Shown in pieces: positions 7,966 through 15,928 of a stretch of DNA of 64,000 bases. Both the position numbers and the translations under genes were made by a program. Origin of the DNA: Nonomuraea angiospora. GTDB taxonomy: Bacteria; Actinomycetota; Actinomycetes; Streptosporangiales; Streptosporangiaceae. The notes under the pieces were generated by a model, which had not been told where the DNA came from, did no database searches, and saw only the letters and a program-made list of their open reading frames with translations. Numbering within the stretch: the stretch's first letter is position 1; each line of letters begins with the position of its first letter. The stretch lies in NCBI RefSeq assembly GCF_014873145.1, contig NZ_JADBEK010000001.1, positions 4,154,001-4,218,000 of the forward strand. Reading direction: 5' to 3'.

Positions 7966-7989
7966 AGTCCAGGAGTCCAGGAGTCCAGA
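7966..7989. repeat. Three tandem 8-bp units AGTCCAGG
   Basis: Units at 7966-7973, 7974-7981 and 7982-7989 (last unit ends in A) lie in the same divergent promoter region, 36 bp before the hydrolase start. They may be a slippage product or a multi-site element. Confidence 0.7.
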
Positions 7990-8025
7990 CCAGGTCTGCC
8001 GGCCCGGAGCCGGCAGCGGCCCGAG

Positions 8026-9099
8026 ATGGCGATCGGTATGCATGGACGACCCGCCACACACGAACGCGTCGTACCCTTCACCGCCGGAGACGGCAAGAAC
8101 CTGCGCCTCGTCAACGTGCGCGGGCACGCCCCGCCGGCCAAGGCCCCGGTCCTCCTCGTGCACGGCGCGGGGGTCCGGTCCAAGGTGTTCCGGGCGCCGG
8201 TGCCCGCCAGCATCGTCGACATGCTCGTCTCGCAGGGCTACGACGTCTGGCTGGAGGACTGGCGGGCCAGCATCGACCTGCCGCCCAACCCGTGGACCCT
8301 CGACCAGGCGGCGGGATACGACCACCCCGCCGCGGTGCGCAAGGTCGTCGAGGAGACCGGGGCGGACCGGATCAAGGCGATCATCCATTGCCAGGGCTCG
8401 ACCTCGTTCATGATGTCCGCGTGCGCGGGCCTGGTGCCCCAGGTCGACACGATCATCACGAACGCGGTGTCCCTGCACCCGGTCGTGCCGCGCTGGTCGC
8501 GGGCCAAGCTCCGGTACGCGACGCCGATCACCCGCAGGTTCCTGTCCTACCTCGACCCGTCCTGGGGCGACCACCCGCCGCCCGGCGCGGCCGCGCTGAT
8601 CACGCAGCTGGTCAAGGCCGCCCACGCCGAGTGCGGGAGCACGGTGTGCAAGCTGGTCAGCTTCACGTACGGCAGCGGGTGCCCCGCTTTGTGGCGGCAC
8701 GAGAACCTCGGCGCGGCCACGCACGACCTCTGGATCCCGCACGAGTTCGGCCCGGTGCCGCTGAGCTTCTTCCGGCAGATGGACAAGTGCGTGCGCAGCG
8801 GCCGCCTGGTCAGCTGCGAGCACATCGACGGCCTGCCGGACGACTACACGGCGCAGGAGCCGCGTACCGACGCCCGGATCGCCTTCCTGGCGGGCGAGCT
8901 GAACCGCTGCTTCCTGCCGGAGAGCCAGCGCCGGTCCTACGACTTCTTCTCCCGCTTCGCCCCCCACCACTCCCTGCACCTCCTGTGCGGATACAGCCAT
9001 CTGGACGTGTTCTTCGGCGAGCGCGCCCACCGCGACGTCTTTCCGCTGATCATCGAGGAGCTGGCCGGCACGCCGGCCCGGCACAGGGGGGACCGATGA
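8026..9099 (+). CDS. Alpha/beta-fold hydrolase with Cys-type nucleophile elbow
   Basis: This 357-residue protein has the fold's oxyanion strand LLVHGAGVRSK (about 43-53). The strand-turn that normally reads G-x-S-x-G is AIIHCQGSTSF (about 118-128), which places Cys122 where the nucleophile should be, as in PHA synthases. A late GYSHLDVFFGE supplies the likely catalytic His. No signal peptide is present. It opens an operon with the decarboxylase-like gene, which overlaps its stop by 4 bp, and diverges from the GMC gene. A lipid ester or thioester substrate is plausible from context but not shown. The start is uncertain: ATG 8038 is an alternative to 8026. Confidence 0.85.
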   Translation: MAIGMHGRPATHERVVPFTAGDGKNLRLVNVRGHAPPAKAPVLLVHGAGVRSKVFRAPVPASIVDMLVSQGYDVWLEDWRASIDLPPNPWTLDQAAGYDHPAAVRKVVEETGADRIKAIIHCQGSTSFMMSACAGLVPQVDTIITNAVSLHPVVPRWSRAKLRYATPITRRFLSYLDPSWGDHPPPGAAALITQLVKAAHAECGSTVCKLVSFTYGSGCPALWRHENLGAATHDLWIPHEFGPVPLSFFRQMDKCVRSGRLVSCEHIDGLPDDYTAQEPRTDARIAFLAGELNRCFLPESQRRSYDFFSRFAPHHSLHLLCGYSHLDVFFGERAHRDVFPLIIEELAGTPARHRGDR

Positions 9100-10025
9100 C
9101 CTTCACCGCACGACGCCGGCGCCCAGCCGGCAGAGTCGCCGGCCGATTCGCCAACGTGGACGGCATCCCGTTCCGGATGCCGGTGGGGACGCGGGGCAGC
9201 CCGGCGTTCATCGCCGTCTACCCGATCGACCCGCGCGGCGCGCGCGAGGCGCTGCCGGAGGAGCTGAGCCCGTACCGGATCCGCGGCGAGGGGGTGCTGA
9301 TGATCGCGGTGGTGGACTACCAGGACACCCCGATCGGCACGTACGTGGAGCTCTGCACCGGGATCCTGTGCACGCCGGCCGGCCGGCCCGCCCCGCCGCT
9401 GCTCCCGCTGCTGTTCCGCTCGGCCTTCGGCACCGGCGTCCACATCGGCGACATGCCGGTGAGCACCGAGATCTCCGTCAAGGGCGGCCTCGGCATCTGG
9501 GGCATGCCCAAGCGGCGCGCCTCGCTCGACTTCGTCACCGACGGGTCCACCGTCAGCAGCCAGTACGACCTCGACGGGCGACTGGTCATGCGCGTGGACG
9601 TGCCGCGCCCGGCGCGGGCGTGGCTGCCGATGCGGTTCACCGGCATCGGCTACGCCGACTTCCGCGGGATGCTCTGGAAGTCGTCCGTCACGCTCTGCGG
9701 CCGGATGGGCCTGACGTGGGGCGGCGGCCGGGAGAGCCGGCTCCTGCTCGGCGACCACGAGCGGGCGGCGTGGCTGAAGCGGCTGGACATCCGCGACCGG
9801 CCGTTCCTGACCGCCTTCTTCCCCTCCGTGCGCGGGGTGCTCCACGACCGCGTGGAGGGCTGGTTCCGCACCTCGGCCACGCCTCCCCCGCCGCCCCGGG
9901 AGGGCCTGGAGTACGTGGCCGGGCTGGGGCTCGGGCAGGACCGGCTGCCGCCTCCCGACCGCGCGGCGACGGACCGCCTCCTGGGCCTGCCCCGGCCGCG
10001 CGAGTACGCCGCCCCGACGCCGTAG
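9096..10025 (+). CDS. Acetoacetate decarboxylase (ADC) family protein
   Basis: This 309-residue protein belongs to the ADC fold. The segment EISVKGGLGIWGMPKRRASLDF matches the family's E...G.PKK region; Lys139 corresponds to the Schiff-base lysine, while the neighbouring second lysine is Arg140. In true decarboxylases the second lysine tunes the pKa of the first, so the chemistry may differ (several ADC-fold enzymes do not decarboxylate). The start at 9096 overlaps the upstream stop (ATGA), implying coupling. Its position between a lipid hydrolase and an alpha-dioxygenase-like gene suggests it handles an oxo-acid or aldehyde product; that is inference. Confidence 0.85.
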   Translation: MTFTARRRRPAGRVAGRFANVDGIPFRMPVGTRGSPAFIAVYPIDPRGAREALPEELSPYRIRGEGVLMIAVVDYQDTPIGTYVELCTGILCTPAGRPAPPLLPLLFRSAFGTGVHIGDMPVSTEISVKGGLGIWGMPKRRASLDFVTDGSTVSSQYDLDGRLVMRVDVPRPARAWLPMRFTGIGYADFRGMLWKSSVTLCGRMGLTWGGGRESRLLLGDHERAAWLKRLDIRDRPFLTAFFPSVRGVLHDRVEGWFRTSATPPPPPREGLEYVAGLGLGQDRLPPPDRAATDRLLGLPRPREYAAPTP

Positions 10026-10087
10026 CCGTCCTCTCACGGCACGGCCCGATCAGAAGACCCGCCGCCGACCGCCCACGGGGAGATCCG

Positions 10088-12022
10088 ATGAAGCACCGCC
10101 TCCGTATCGCCGCGCGCCTCACGGCCGCCTCCGCCCACGCCACCGCGCCCGCGCCCGAACGCGCCGAAGCGCCCGAGCGCGTCCGGCCGCCCGCCGGGCG
10201 GGAACCGCCGGTCGCCGGGGCGGGCTATCGCCGCTCGTGGTTCTGGACCGCCTACGACGCCCTGGCCCAGGCGCTCGACCACCGCTTCGGGTGGGACCGG
10301 CTGCCCACCCCGCTCGGCCTGGCGGTCCTGGTGGGCCTCCGCAACCGGCTGCGCAAGCAGAACCTGTACGACACCGGCCGCCTGCCCGCCGCCGGCCCGC
10401 CGGCGCCCGTCCCGGACCCGAAGGGCCACGAGGTACGGCGGACCGCCGACGGCTCGTACAACGACGTGGACCATCCGGCCATGGGCATGGCCGGGACCCG
10501 GTTCGGGCGGAACGTCCCGTTCGACCACGCGTACGCCGAGTCCCCCGAGCGCGTCATGACGCCGAACCCGCGCATGATCAGCCGGCGGCTCATGACGCGG
10601 ACCGAGTTCCAGCCCGCGCGCTCCCTCAACGTCCTGGCCGCGACCTGGCTGCAGTTCATGATCAGGGACTGGTTCAGCCACGGGATCAGCCCGTCGGAGG
10701 ACCCGTGGACCATCCCGCTGGAGCCGGGCGACGACTGGCCCGAACCCCTGCTGACGATCCCGCGGGTCCCTCCCGACCCGACCCGCCCGCCCGGCTACGA
10801 GGGGCCCGCGACCTCGCTGAACACGCTCACCCACTGGTGGGACCTGTCGCTGGTCTACGGCCTGAGCGACGAGGAGCAGAGCGCCCTGCGCACCGGGACC
10901 CGGGGGAGGATCCGCCATCGCGCGTCCGGGACCCGGGCGATGGCGGGCGGCAAGGCCGACCCGACCCGCGAACCGGGCTTCTGGCTCGGCCTGCTGATGA
11001 TGCAGGGGCTGTTCGAGCGCGAGCACAACGCCATCTGCGAACGGCTCCACGCCGAGTATCCGGCCTGGGGCGACGACGAGCTGTTCGAGCGCGCCAGGCT
11101 GATCAACGCCGCGCTCGTCGCCAAGATCCACACCGTGGAGTGGACGCCCGCGGTCATCAGCCACCCGACGGCGGTGACCGGCCTGCGGGCCAACTGGTGG
11201 GGCCTGGCCTCCGAGCCGATCAACAGAGCGCTGGGCAGGATCAGCCGGAGCGAGACGATCAGCGGCATCCCGGGTTCGCGCACTGACCACTTCGGGGTGC
11301 CGTTCAGCATCACCGAGGAGTTCGCGGCCGTCTACCGGATGCACCCGCTGATCCCCGACGACTACCACCTGCGCCACCTGCGCGACGACTCCGGGATCCG
11401 CGACACCACGCTGCGCGAGCTGTCCGGCCCCGCGGCGCTGCGGGTCGCCTCGGCCATCTCGGCCGCCGACCTGCTGTACTCCTTCGGGACCGAGCACCCG
11501 GGCGCGATCGTCCTGCGCAACTTCCCGCGCCTGCTGCAGGAGTTCCAGCGCCCCGACGGCAAGCTGGTGGACCTGGCGGCCACGGACCTGATCCGCTGCC
11601 GGGAGCTCGGCGTGCCCCGCTACAACGAGTTCCGCCGGCTGCTCCACCTGCCGCCGGCGAGCGGGTTCGACACGCTCACGGACGACCCGGCGCTGGCGGA
11701 GGAGCTGCGCGAGGTGTACGCGGACCGGCTGGAGGACGTCGACCTGATCGTGGGCATGTTCGCCGAGAAGCGCCCGGAAGGGTTCGCCTTCAGCGACACG
11801 GCCTTCCGGGTCTTCATCCTCATGGCCTCGCGCAGGCTCAACAGCGACAGGTTCTTCACTCCCGACTACGCCGAGCGCGTCTACACGAGGGTGGGGCTGG
11901 ACTGGATCGCGAACAGCGGCATGGCCTCCGTCATCCTGCGCCACCATCCGGAGCTGCGCCCGGCCCTGCACCGGGTGGGGAACGCGTTCGCGCCGTGGCA
12001 CCGGTCCGGCGTCACAGCCTGA
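10088..12022 (+). CDS. Fatty-acid alpha-dioxygenase-like haem peroxidase
   Basis: This 644-residue protein belongs to the animal haem peroxidase/cyclooxygenase superfamily and is closest in motifs to plant alpha-dioxygenases, which add O2 at C2 of fatty acids. VYRMHPLIPD contains the expected radical Tyr (416) and proximal haem His (419). Other matches are NTLTHWWDLSLVYG (about 245-258), GLFEREHNAICE (308-319), AKIHTVEWTP (345-354) and PEGFAFSDTAF...MASRRL (563-584). In plant enzymes the distal site reads Q-F-M-I-H-D-W; here it is QFMIRDW (189-195), so Arg193 replaces the distal His. The N-terminal 45 residues are Ala/Pro/Glu-rich. GGGGAG before ATG 10088 sets the start. It is the last gene of the operon. 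Confidence 0.87.
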   Translation: MKHRLRIAARLTAASAHATAPAPERAEAPERVRPPAGREPPVAGAGYRRSWFWTAYDALAQALDHRFGWDRLPTPLGLAVLVGLRNRLRKQNLYDTGRLPAAGPPAPVPDPKGHEVRRTADGSYNDVDHPAMGMAGTRFGRNVPFDHAYAESPERVMTPNPRMISRRLMTRTEFQPARSLNVLAATWLQFMIRDWFSHGISPSEDPWTIPLEPGDDWPEPLLTIPRVPPDPTRPPGYEGPATSLNTLTHWWDLSLVYGLSDEEQSALRTGTRGRIRHRASGTRAMAGGKADPTREPGFWLGLLMMQGLFEREHNAICERLHAEYPAWGDDELFERARLINAALVAKIHTVEWTPAVISHPTAVTGLRANWWGLASEPINRALGRISRSETISGIPGSRTDHFGVPFSITEEFAAVYRMHPLIPDDYHLRHLRDDSGIRDTTLRELSGPAALRVASAISAADLLYSFGTEHPGAIVLRNFPRLLQEFQRPDGKLVDLAATDLIRCRELGVPRYNEFRRLLHLPPASGFDTLTDDPALAEELREVYADRLEDVDLIVGMFAEKRPEGFAFSDTAFRVFILMASRRLNSDRFFTPDYAERVYTRVGLDWIANSGMASVILRHHPELRPALHRVGNAFAPWHRSGVTA

Positions 12023-12081
12023 GGCGCCGGACCGGCATCACGGCCTGAGGCTCCGGTCCGGCATCACGGCCTGAGGCGCCG
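12018..12081. repeat. 26-bp tandem repeat spanning the alpha-dioxygenase stop
   Basis: Units start at 12018, 12044 and 12070 (the third is only the first 12 bp). The first unit contains the TGA stop at 12020-12022. The coding sequence just before the stop (12001-12017) also resembles the end of the unit, so the duplicated block straddles the gene end. Confidence 0.8.
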
Positions 12082-12092
12082 TCCCCGCCGCG

Positions 12093-12611
12093 TCACGCGA
12101 GCCGGTCGTCGTCCGACGGCAGATCGGCGCCCGTCGCGGCGGGGATCGGCATGCCGGCCTCGACCCAGGCCAGCAGCCTCGTGCCGGGGCAGTCGGTGTT
12201 GCCGACCTGGGTGTGGGCTCGCTTGGCCAGCGTACGGCCGGCCTTGGCGCAGGCCTCGTCGTACAGGGCGCGGATCGCCATCTTCACCGCGTCGGCCGGG
12301 TCGTTCAGGCCGATGTAGGAGCAGCCGATGCCGGTGACGTTGTGATCCGTGGCGTGGGCTCCCCGCACGTCCCAGCCACGGCCCTCGTACACGACCCCGT
12401 CGTCCCGCACGAGGAAGTTGTAGCCGATGTCGTTCCACCCCCGCTCGTCCATGTGGAAGTCCTGGATCTCCCGCGGCGTCTGCGTCGTCGGCCCCTCGGT
12501 GTGGTGGACGACGAACTCGGTGCGCTTCGACCACGGCACCTTGACGACGTCGTCCGGGTCTCTCGGCGGGCGGGCGTTCCAGGCACTGCGCTTGACGATG
12601 TCGATCGTCAT
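12093..12611 (-). CDS. PGRP/type-2 N-acetylmuramoyl-L-alanine amidase
   Basis: This 172-residue, single-domain enzyme would cut the bond between muramic acid and the peptide stem. Zinc ligands are His36 (in VVHHTEG), His133 (in RAHTQ) and Cys141 (in DCPGT), with catalytic Tyr64 in IGYNFLV. The family also shows YEGRGWDVRGAH, seen here at about 75-86. It has no signal peptide or cell-wall-binding domain, so it resembles a phage-type endolysin or a protein exported by another route. A GAGGGGGAG block before ATG 12611 is a strong SD. It is separated by 105 bp from the glycosyltransferase operon. Confidence 0.9.
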   Translation of the reverse strand: MTIDIVKRSAWNARPPRDPDDVVKVPWSKRTEFVVHHTEGPTTQTPREIQDFHMDERGWNDIGYNFLVRDDGVVYEGRGWDVRGAHATDHNVTGIGCSYIGLNDPADAVKMAIRALYDEACAKAGRTLAKRAHTQVGNTDCPGTRLLAWVEAGMPIPAATGADLPSDDDRLA

Positions 12612-12716
12612 GGTCTCCCCCTCGATGGTGCTCGGCTTTCCGCAGGTTAGACGGCGGGAGGGAGGGAGAGCGGGGTGCGGCGCGCGGGGAGGCCGGGATC
12701 GTTGCCCCTTTCCCGG

Positions 12717-14732
12717 TCAGCCGGCGCAGTCGTAGAGGCCGTCCTGGCCGTCCACGGCCTTGCAGTTCTGCTGGACCCAGGTGGACACCTCGGTGTTGCC
12801 CCGGCCCGGCCCGCCGCGGTCGCCGCCCGACAGGACGTAGCGGAGTCGCCCGGAGGAGGTGAGCTCTTTGAGGCGATCCACGGTCATGGCGGCGTCGCTG
12901 CCGGTGAAGCCGCCCATGGCGAGCACGGGCCGGCCGGTGGACAGGATGGTCGGCGAGGCCTGCATGGCGCTGTTCACCGCGACCAGCCAGGTGGCCGTGC
13001 CCTGGTTCGCCAGGAGGTACTTGACCATGGAGTCGCTCATCCCGCCGCCGGGGCCGCCGCCCATGAAGCCCGCCCGGCCGACCCGCCCCGTCCCGGAGCC
13101 CGCGTCCTGACCGCCGGGCTGTTCCTGACCGCCGGGGAAGTCGCGGCCGGGGAACTGGCCGCCCGGGAACTGACCGCCCCGGAACTGGCCGCCCGGGCCG
13201 CCGCCCATCCGGCCGAAGCCCATCTGTCCCGCGTTCGGGCCGGCGGTCGGGTTCGTCCCGTTCACCTGCGACCCCAGCGGCGTGACCGCGTACGCGGCGG
13301 GCCCGGCCAGCCCGGCCACCGCCGTGGCCGCCAGCGCGAGGGCGGCGATCCTGACCGTCACCTGCGCCCGTACCCTGGCCAGCACCAGCACCGCCACGGC
13401 CGCCAAGGTCGCCCCGAGCACGACCCAGGCCAGCCACGGCGCCCAGTCGGGCGTGCGGCGCAGCACCACGAACGACCAGCCGCCCGTCAGGGCCACCGCC
13501 AGCGGCAGCACCCAGGCCCAGGCCCGCGAGCGCCGGTACTCCTGCCACATGCTCACCCCGCCCAGCCCGCACAGAGCGGCCACGGCGGGCGCCATCGCGG
13601 TCGTGTAGTACGGGTGGAACGTGCCGCTGGAGAAGCTGAACACGACATAGTGGACGACCAGCCAGCCGCCCCACACCAGCCACGCCGCCCCGGACGGGCC
13701 CTCGATCCGGCGCACCCGCATGACCGCGGCGAAGACCAGCGCCACCACGCAGAACGGCAGCAGCCAGGAGATCTGCCCCGCCAGGATGTCGTTGAACAGC
13801 CGCCCGGCCCCGGACTCCCCACCGAAGCCGCCGCCACCGGCCCCGCCACCGGGGCCGCCGCCCTGGCCGAAGATCCGGCCGAGGCCGTTGTAGCCGATCA
13901 CCAGGTCCCAGACGGAGTTGTCCGTGGAGCCGCCGACGTACGGCCGCGAGTCGCCGGGCCAGAGGTCGACGATCACCATCCACCAGGCGCTCGACACCAG
14001 CATGACCAGGCCGGCCGCCAGCAGGTGCCCCACCCGCCTGAGCCACGGCACGCGGGCGCACAGCAGGTACGCCAGCGCGAAGGCCGGCACCACCAGGTAC
14101 GCCTGGAGCATCTTCGCGTTGAAGGCCAGCCCCACGAAGAGCGCGCACACCAGCAGCGACCGCAGCCGCCCGGTACGCAGCGACTCCAGGCAGAACCAGG
14201 CCGCCAGCACGAGCAGCAGCACGAGGATCGTGTCGGGGTTGTTGTCCCGGTTGATCGCCACGGTGATCGGGGTGAGCGTCATGACCACGGCCGCGACCAG
14301 GGCCGCCGCGTCGGCGTACGTCCTCCCGGAGCAGGCGCGGCGCACGGCGGAGTAGACGAGGCCGACGGCGGCCACCCCCGCCAGGGCCTGCGGGAGCAGC
14401 ATGCTCCACGTGCCGTAGCCGAAGATCCGCGCGAACAGCCCCATCACCCACAGCGCCAGGGGCGGCTTGTCCACGGTGATGAACGACCCGGCGTCGAGCG
14501 CGCCGAAGAAGAACGCCTTCCAGCTCTGCGTGCCGGACAGGACGGCGGCGGCGTAGTACTCGTTGGCGTTGCCGCTCAGCCCCCACGCGTACAGGACGAA
14601 CGCGACGGCGAGCACCGCCCACATGGCGGGCCGCGACCAGCGCGGGTCCTCCTCGGCGCCCAGCAGGACGCGTGCGGGCAGGCTGCGGCTCGTGGCGGCC
14701 CGGTGCCCGGGCCGCATGGCGGTGGCGGTCAT
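12717..14732 (-). CDS. Membrane glycosyltransferase, GT39/PMT-like (ArnT fold)
   Basis: This 671-residue protein has about 10-12 membrane helices after a cytosolic N-terminus. It probably transfers a sugar from a polyprenyl-phosphate donor on the outer face of the membrane. Early features are NEYYAAAVLSGTQSW and DKPPLALWVMGLFAR, the acidic and DKPP motifs typical of this class. Two long Gly-rich linkers occur (GQGGGPGGGAGGGG near 285, and a Gly/Gln/Phe-rich stretch near 500-545), followed by a C-terminal extracytoplasmic domain. It is the last gene of the two-component operon; its start overlaps the upstream stop by 4 bp. Confidence 0.88.
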   Translation of the reverse strand: MTATAMRPGHRAATSRSLPARVLLGAEEDPRWSRPAMWAVLAVAFVLYAWGLSGNANEYYAAAVLSGTQSWKAFFFGALDAGSFITVDKPPLALWVMGLFARIFGYGTWSMLLPQALAGVAAVGLVYSAVRRACSGRTYADAAALVAAVVMTLTPITVAINRDNNPDTILVLLLVLAAWFCLESLRTGRLRSLLVCALFVGLAFNAKMLQAYLVVPAFALAYLLCARVPWLRRVGHLLAAGLVMLVSSAWWMVIVDLWPGDSRPYVGGSTDNSVWDLVIGYNGLGRIFGQGGGPGGGAGGGGFGGESGAGRLFNDILAGQISWLLPFCVVALVFAAVMRVRRIEGPSGAAWLVWGGWLVVHYVVFSFSSGTFHPYYTTAMAPAVAALCGLGGVSMWQEYRRSRAWAWVLPLAVALTGGWSFVVLRRTPDWAPWLAWVVLGATLAAVAVLVLARVRAQVTVRIAALALAATAVAGLAGPAAYAVTPLGSQVNGTNPTAGPNAGQMGFGRMGGGPGGQFRGGQFPGGQFPGRDFPGGQEQPGGQDAGSGTGRVGRAGFMGGGPGGGMSDSMVKYLLANQGTATWLVAVNSAMQASPTILSTGRPVLAMGGFTGSDAAMTVDRLKELTSSGRLRYVLSGGDRGGPGRGNTEVSTWVQQNCKAVDGQDGLYDCAG

Positions 14733-15904
14733 CGTGCCGTCCTCCGCCTGGGGTTGAAGACCCACACGCGCAGCAGCAGGAAGCGGACGAGCGTGGCCGC
14801 CGCGTTGGCGATGATGACCGCGACCAGCTCCACGCCGTGCGAGACGCCGGCGGGCAGCAGCGCGAGGCTGCCCGAGGTGAGCGCCAGCCCGACGAAGAAC
14901 GCGATCAGGCCCTCGAACTGGTGCCGCATCGCCCCGGCCGAGCCCTTGACGCCGAAGGTGAAGCGGCGGTTCGCGGCGGTGTTGGCCACGGCAGTGACCA
15001 GCAGCGCGATCGCGTTGGCGGCCAGCGGGGAGACCATCTGCCGCAGCAGCGAGAACAGCGCCAGGTACGCCAGCGTGCTCACCACCCCGACGATCGCGAA
15101 CCTGGGCAGCTGCCTGGCCATCCCCTTCGGCAGCTCGGCCCGCTCGACCCGGGCCGGCACCGGGATGCGGGCCGCCCCCGACAGCGTCTTACGCGCGACC
15201 CTGGCCAGGCCGCGCAGGTCGTCGAGCGCGGTCTGGATGATGTCGACCCGGCTGTCCGGATCGTCCACCCAGTCCACGGGCACCTCGTGGATGCGCAGCC
15301 CGTGCCGCTCGGCGAGCAGCAGCAGCTCGGTGTCGAAGAACCACTGCTCGTCCTCGACGCCGGGCAGCAGCGCCTGCGCGATCTCCGTACGGACGGCCTT
15401 GAACCCGCACTGCGCGTCCGAGAACCCGGCCCCCATCACGGAGCGCAGCAGCAGGTTGTACGAGCGGGAGACGAACTCGCGCTTCGGCCCCCGCTCGACC
15501 CGCGACGCCCTGGCCAGGCGGGTGCCGATGGCCAGGTCGCTGTGGCCGGACAGGAGCGGCGCGACCAGCGGCAGAAACGCATCGAGGTCGGTGGACAGGT
15601 CCACGTCCATGTAGCTGACGACGTCGGCCTCGCTCTGCGACCAGACCAGCCGCAGCGCCCGGCCACGGCCCTTCTCGTCGAGGTGCACGGCCCGCACGTG
15701 CGGGAGCTCCTGGGCGAGCTCCGTGGCCAGCTGCCAGGTGGTGTCGGTGCTGGCGTTGTCCGCGATCGTGATGCGGAAGCCGTAGGGGAAGTTCCCGGTG
15801 AGGTACGCGTGCAGCCGGGTGATGCTCTCGCGGACCGCCCGCTGCTCGTTGTAGACCGGGACGACCACCTCGACCAGGCGCGTCCTTACTGCTGTTATCT
15901 CCAT
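14729..15904 (-). CDS. Fused GT2 glycosyltransferase and GtrA-like membrane domain
   Basis: This 391-residue protein has a GT-A domain (about 8-240) with VVVPVYNE, a Mn-binding YMDVDLSTD and WFFDTELLLLAERHG, like dolichyl-phosphate sugar synthases. A GtrA domain of four membrane helices follows (about 260-385). The expected role is making or flipping a polyprenyl-phosphate-linked sugar, which the GT39 enzyme encoded next could use as donor; the pairing supports this. It lies 24 bp after the histidine kinase stop, in the same operon. The final envelope substrate is unknown. Confidence 0.9.
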   Translation of the reverse strand: MEITAVRTRLVEVVVPVYNEQRAVRESITRLHAYLTGNFPYGFRITIADNASTDTTWQLATELAQELPHVRAVHLDEKGRGRALRLVWSQSEADVVSYMDVDLSTDLDAFLPLVAPLLSGHSDLAIGTRLARASRVERGPKREFVSRSYNLLLRSVMGAGFSDAQCGFKAVRTEIAQALLPGVEDEQWFFDTELLLLAERHGLRIHEVPVDWVDDPDSRVDIIQTALDDLRGLARVARKTLSGAARIPVPARVERAELPKGMARQLPRFAIVGVVSTLAYLALFSLLRQMVSPLAANAIALLVTAVANTAANRRFTFGVKGSAGAMRHQFEGLIAFFVGLALTSGSLALLPAGVSHGVELVAVIIANAAATLVRFLLLRVWVFNPRRRTAR

Positions 15905-15928
15905 GCAGCCAGCTCACGGGTCGGGTCT

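Noticed and set aside
12093..12611. Prophage remnant suggested by an endolysin-like amidase
   Set aside because: No other phage gene, integrase or att-like repeat is nearby, and single PGRP amidases occur as host genes.
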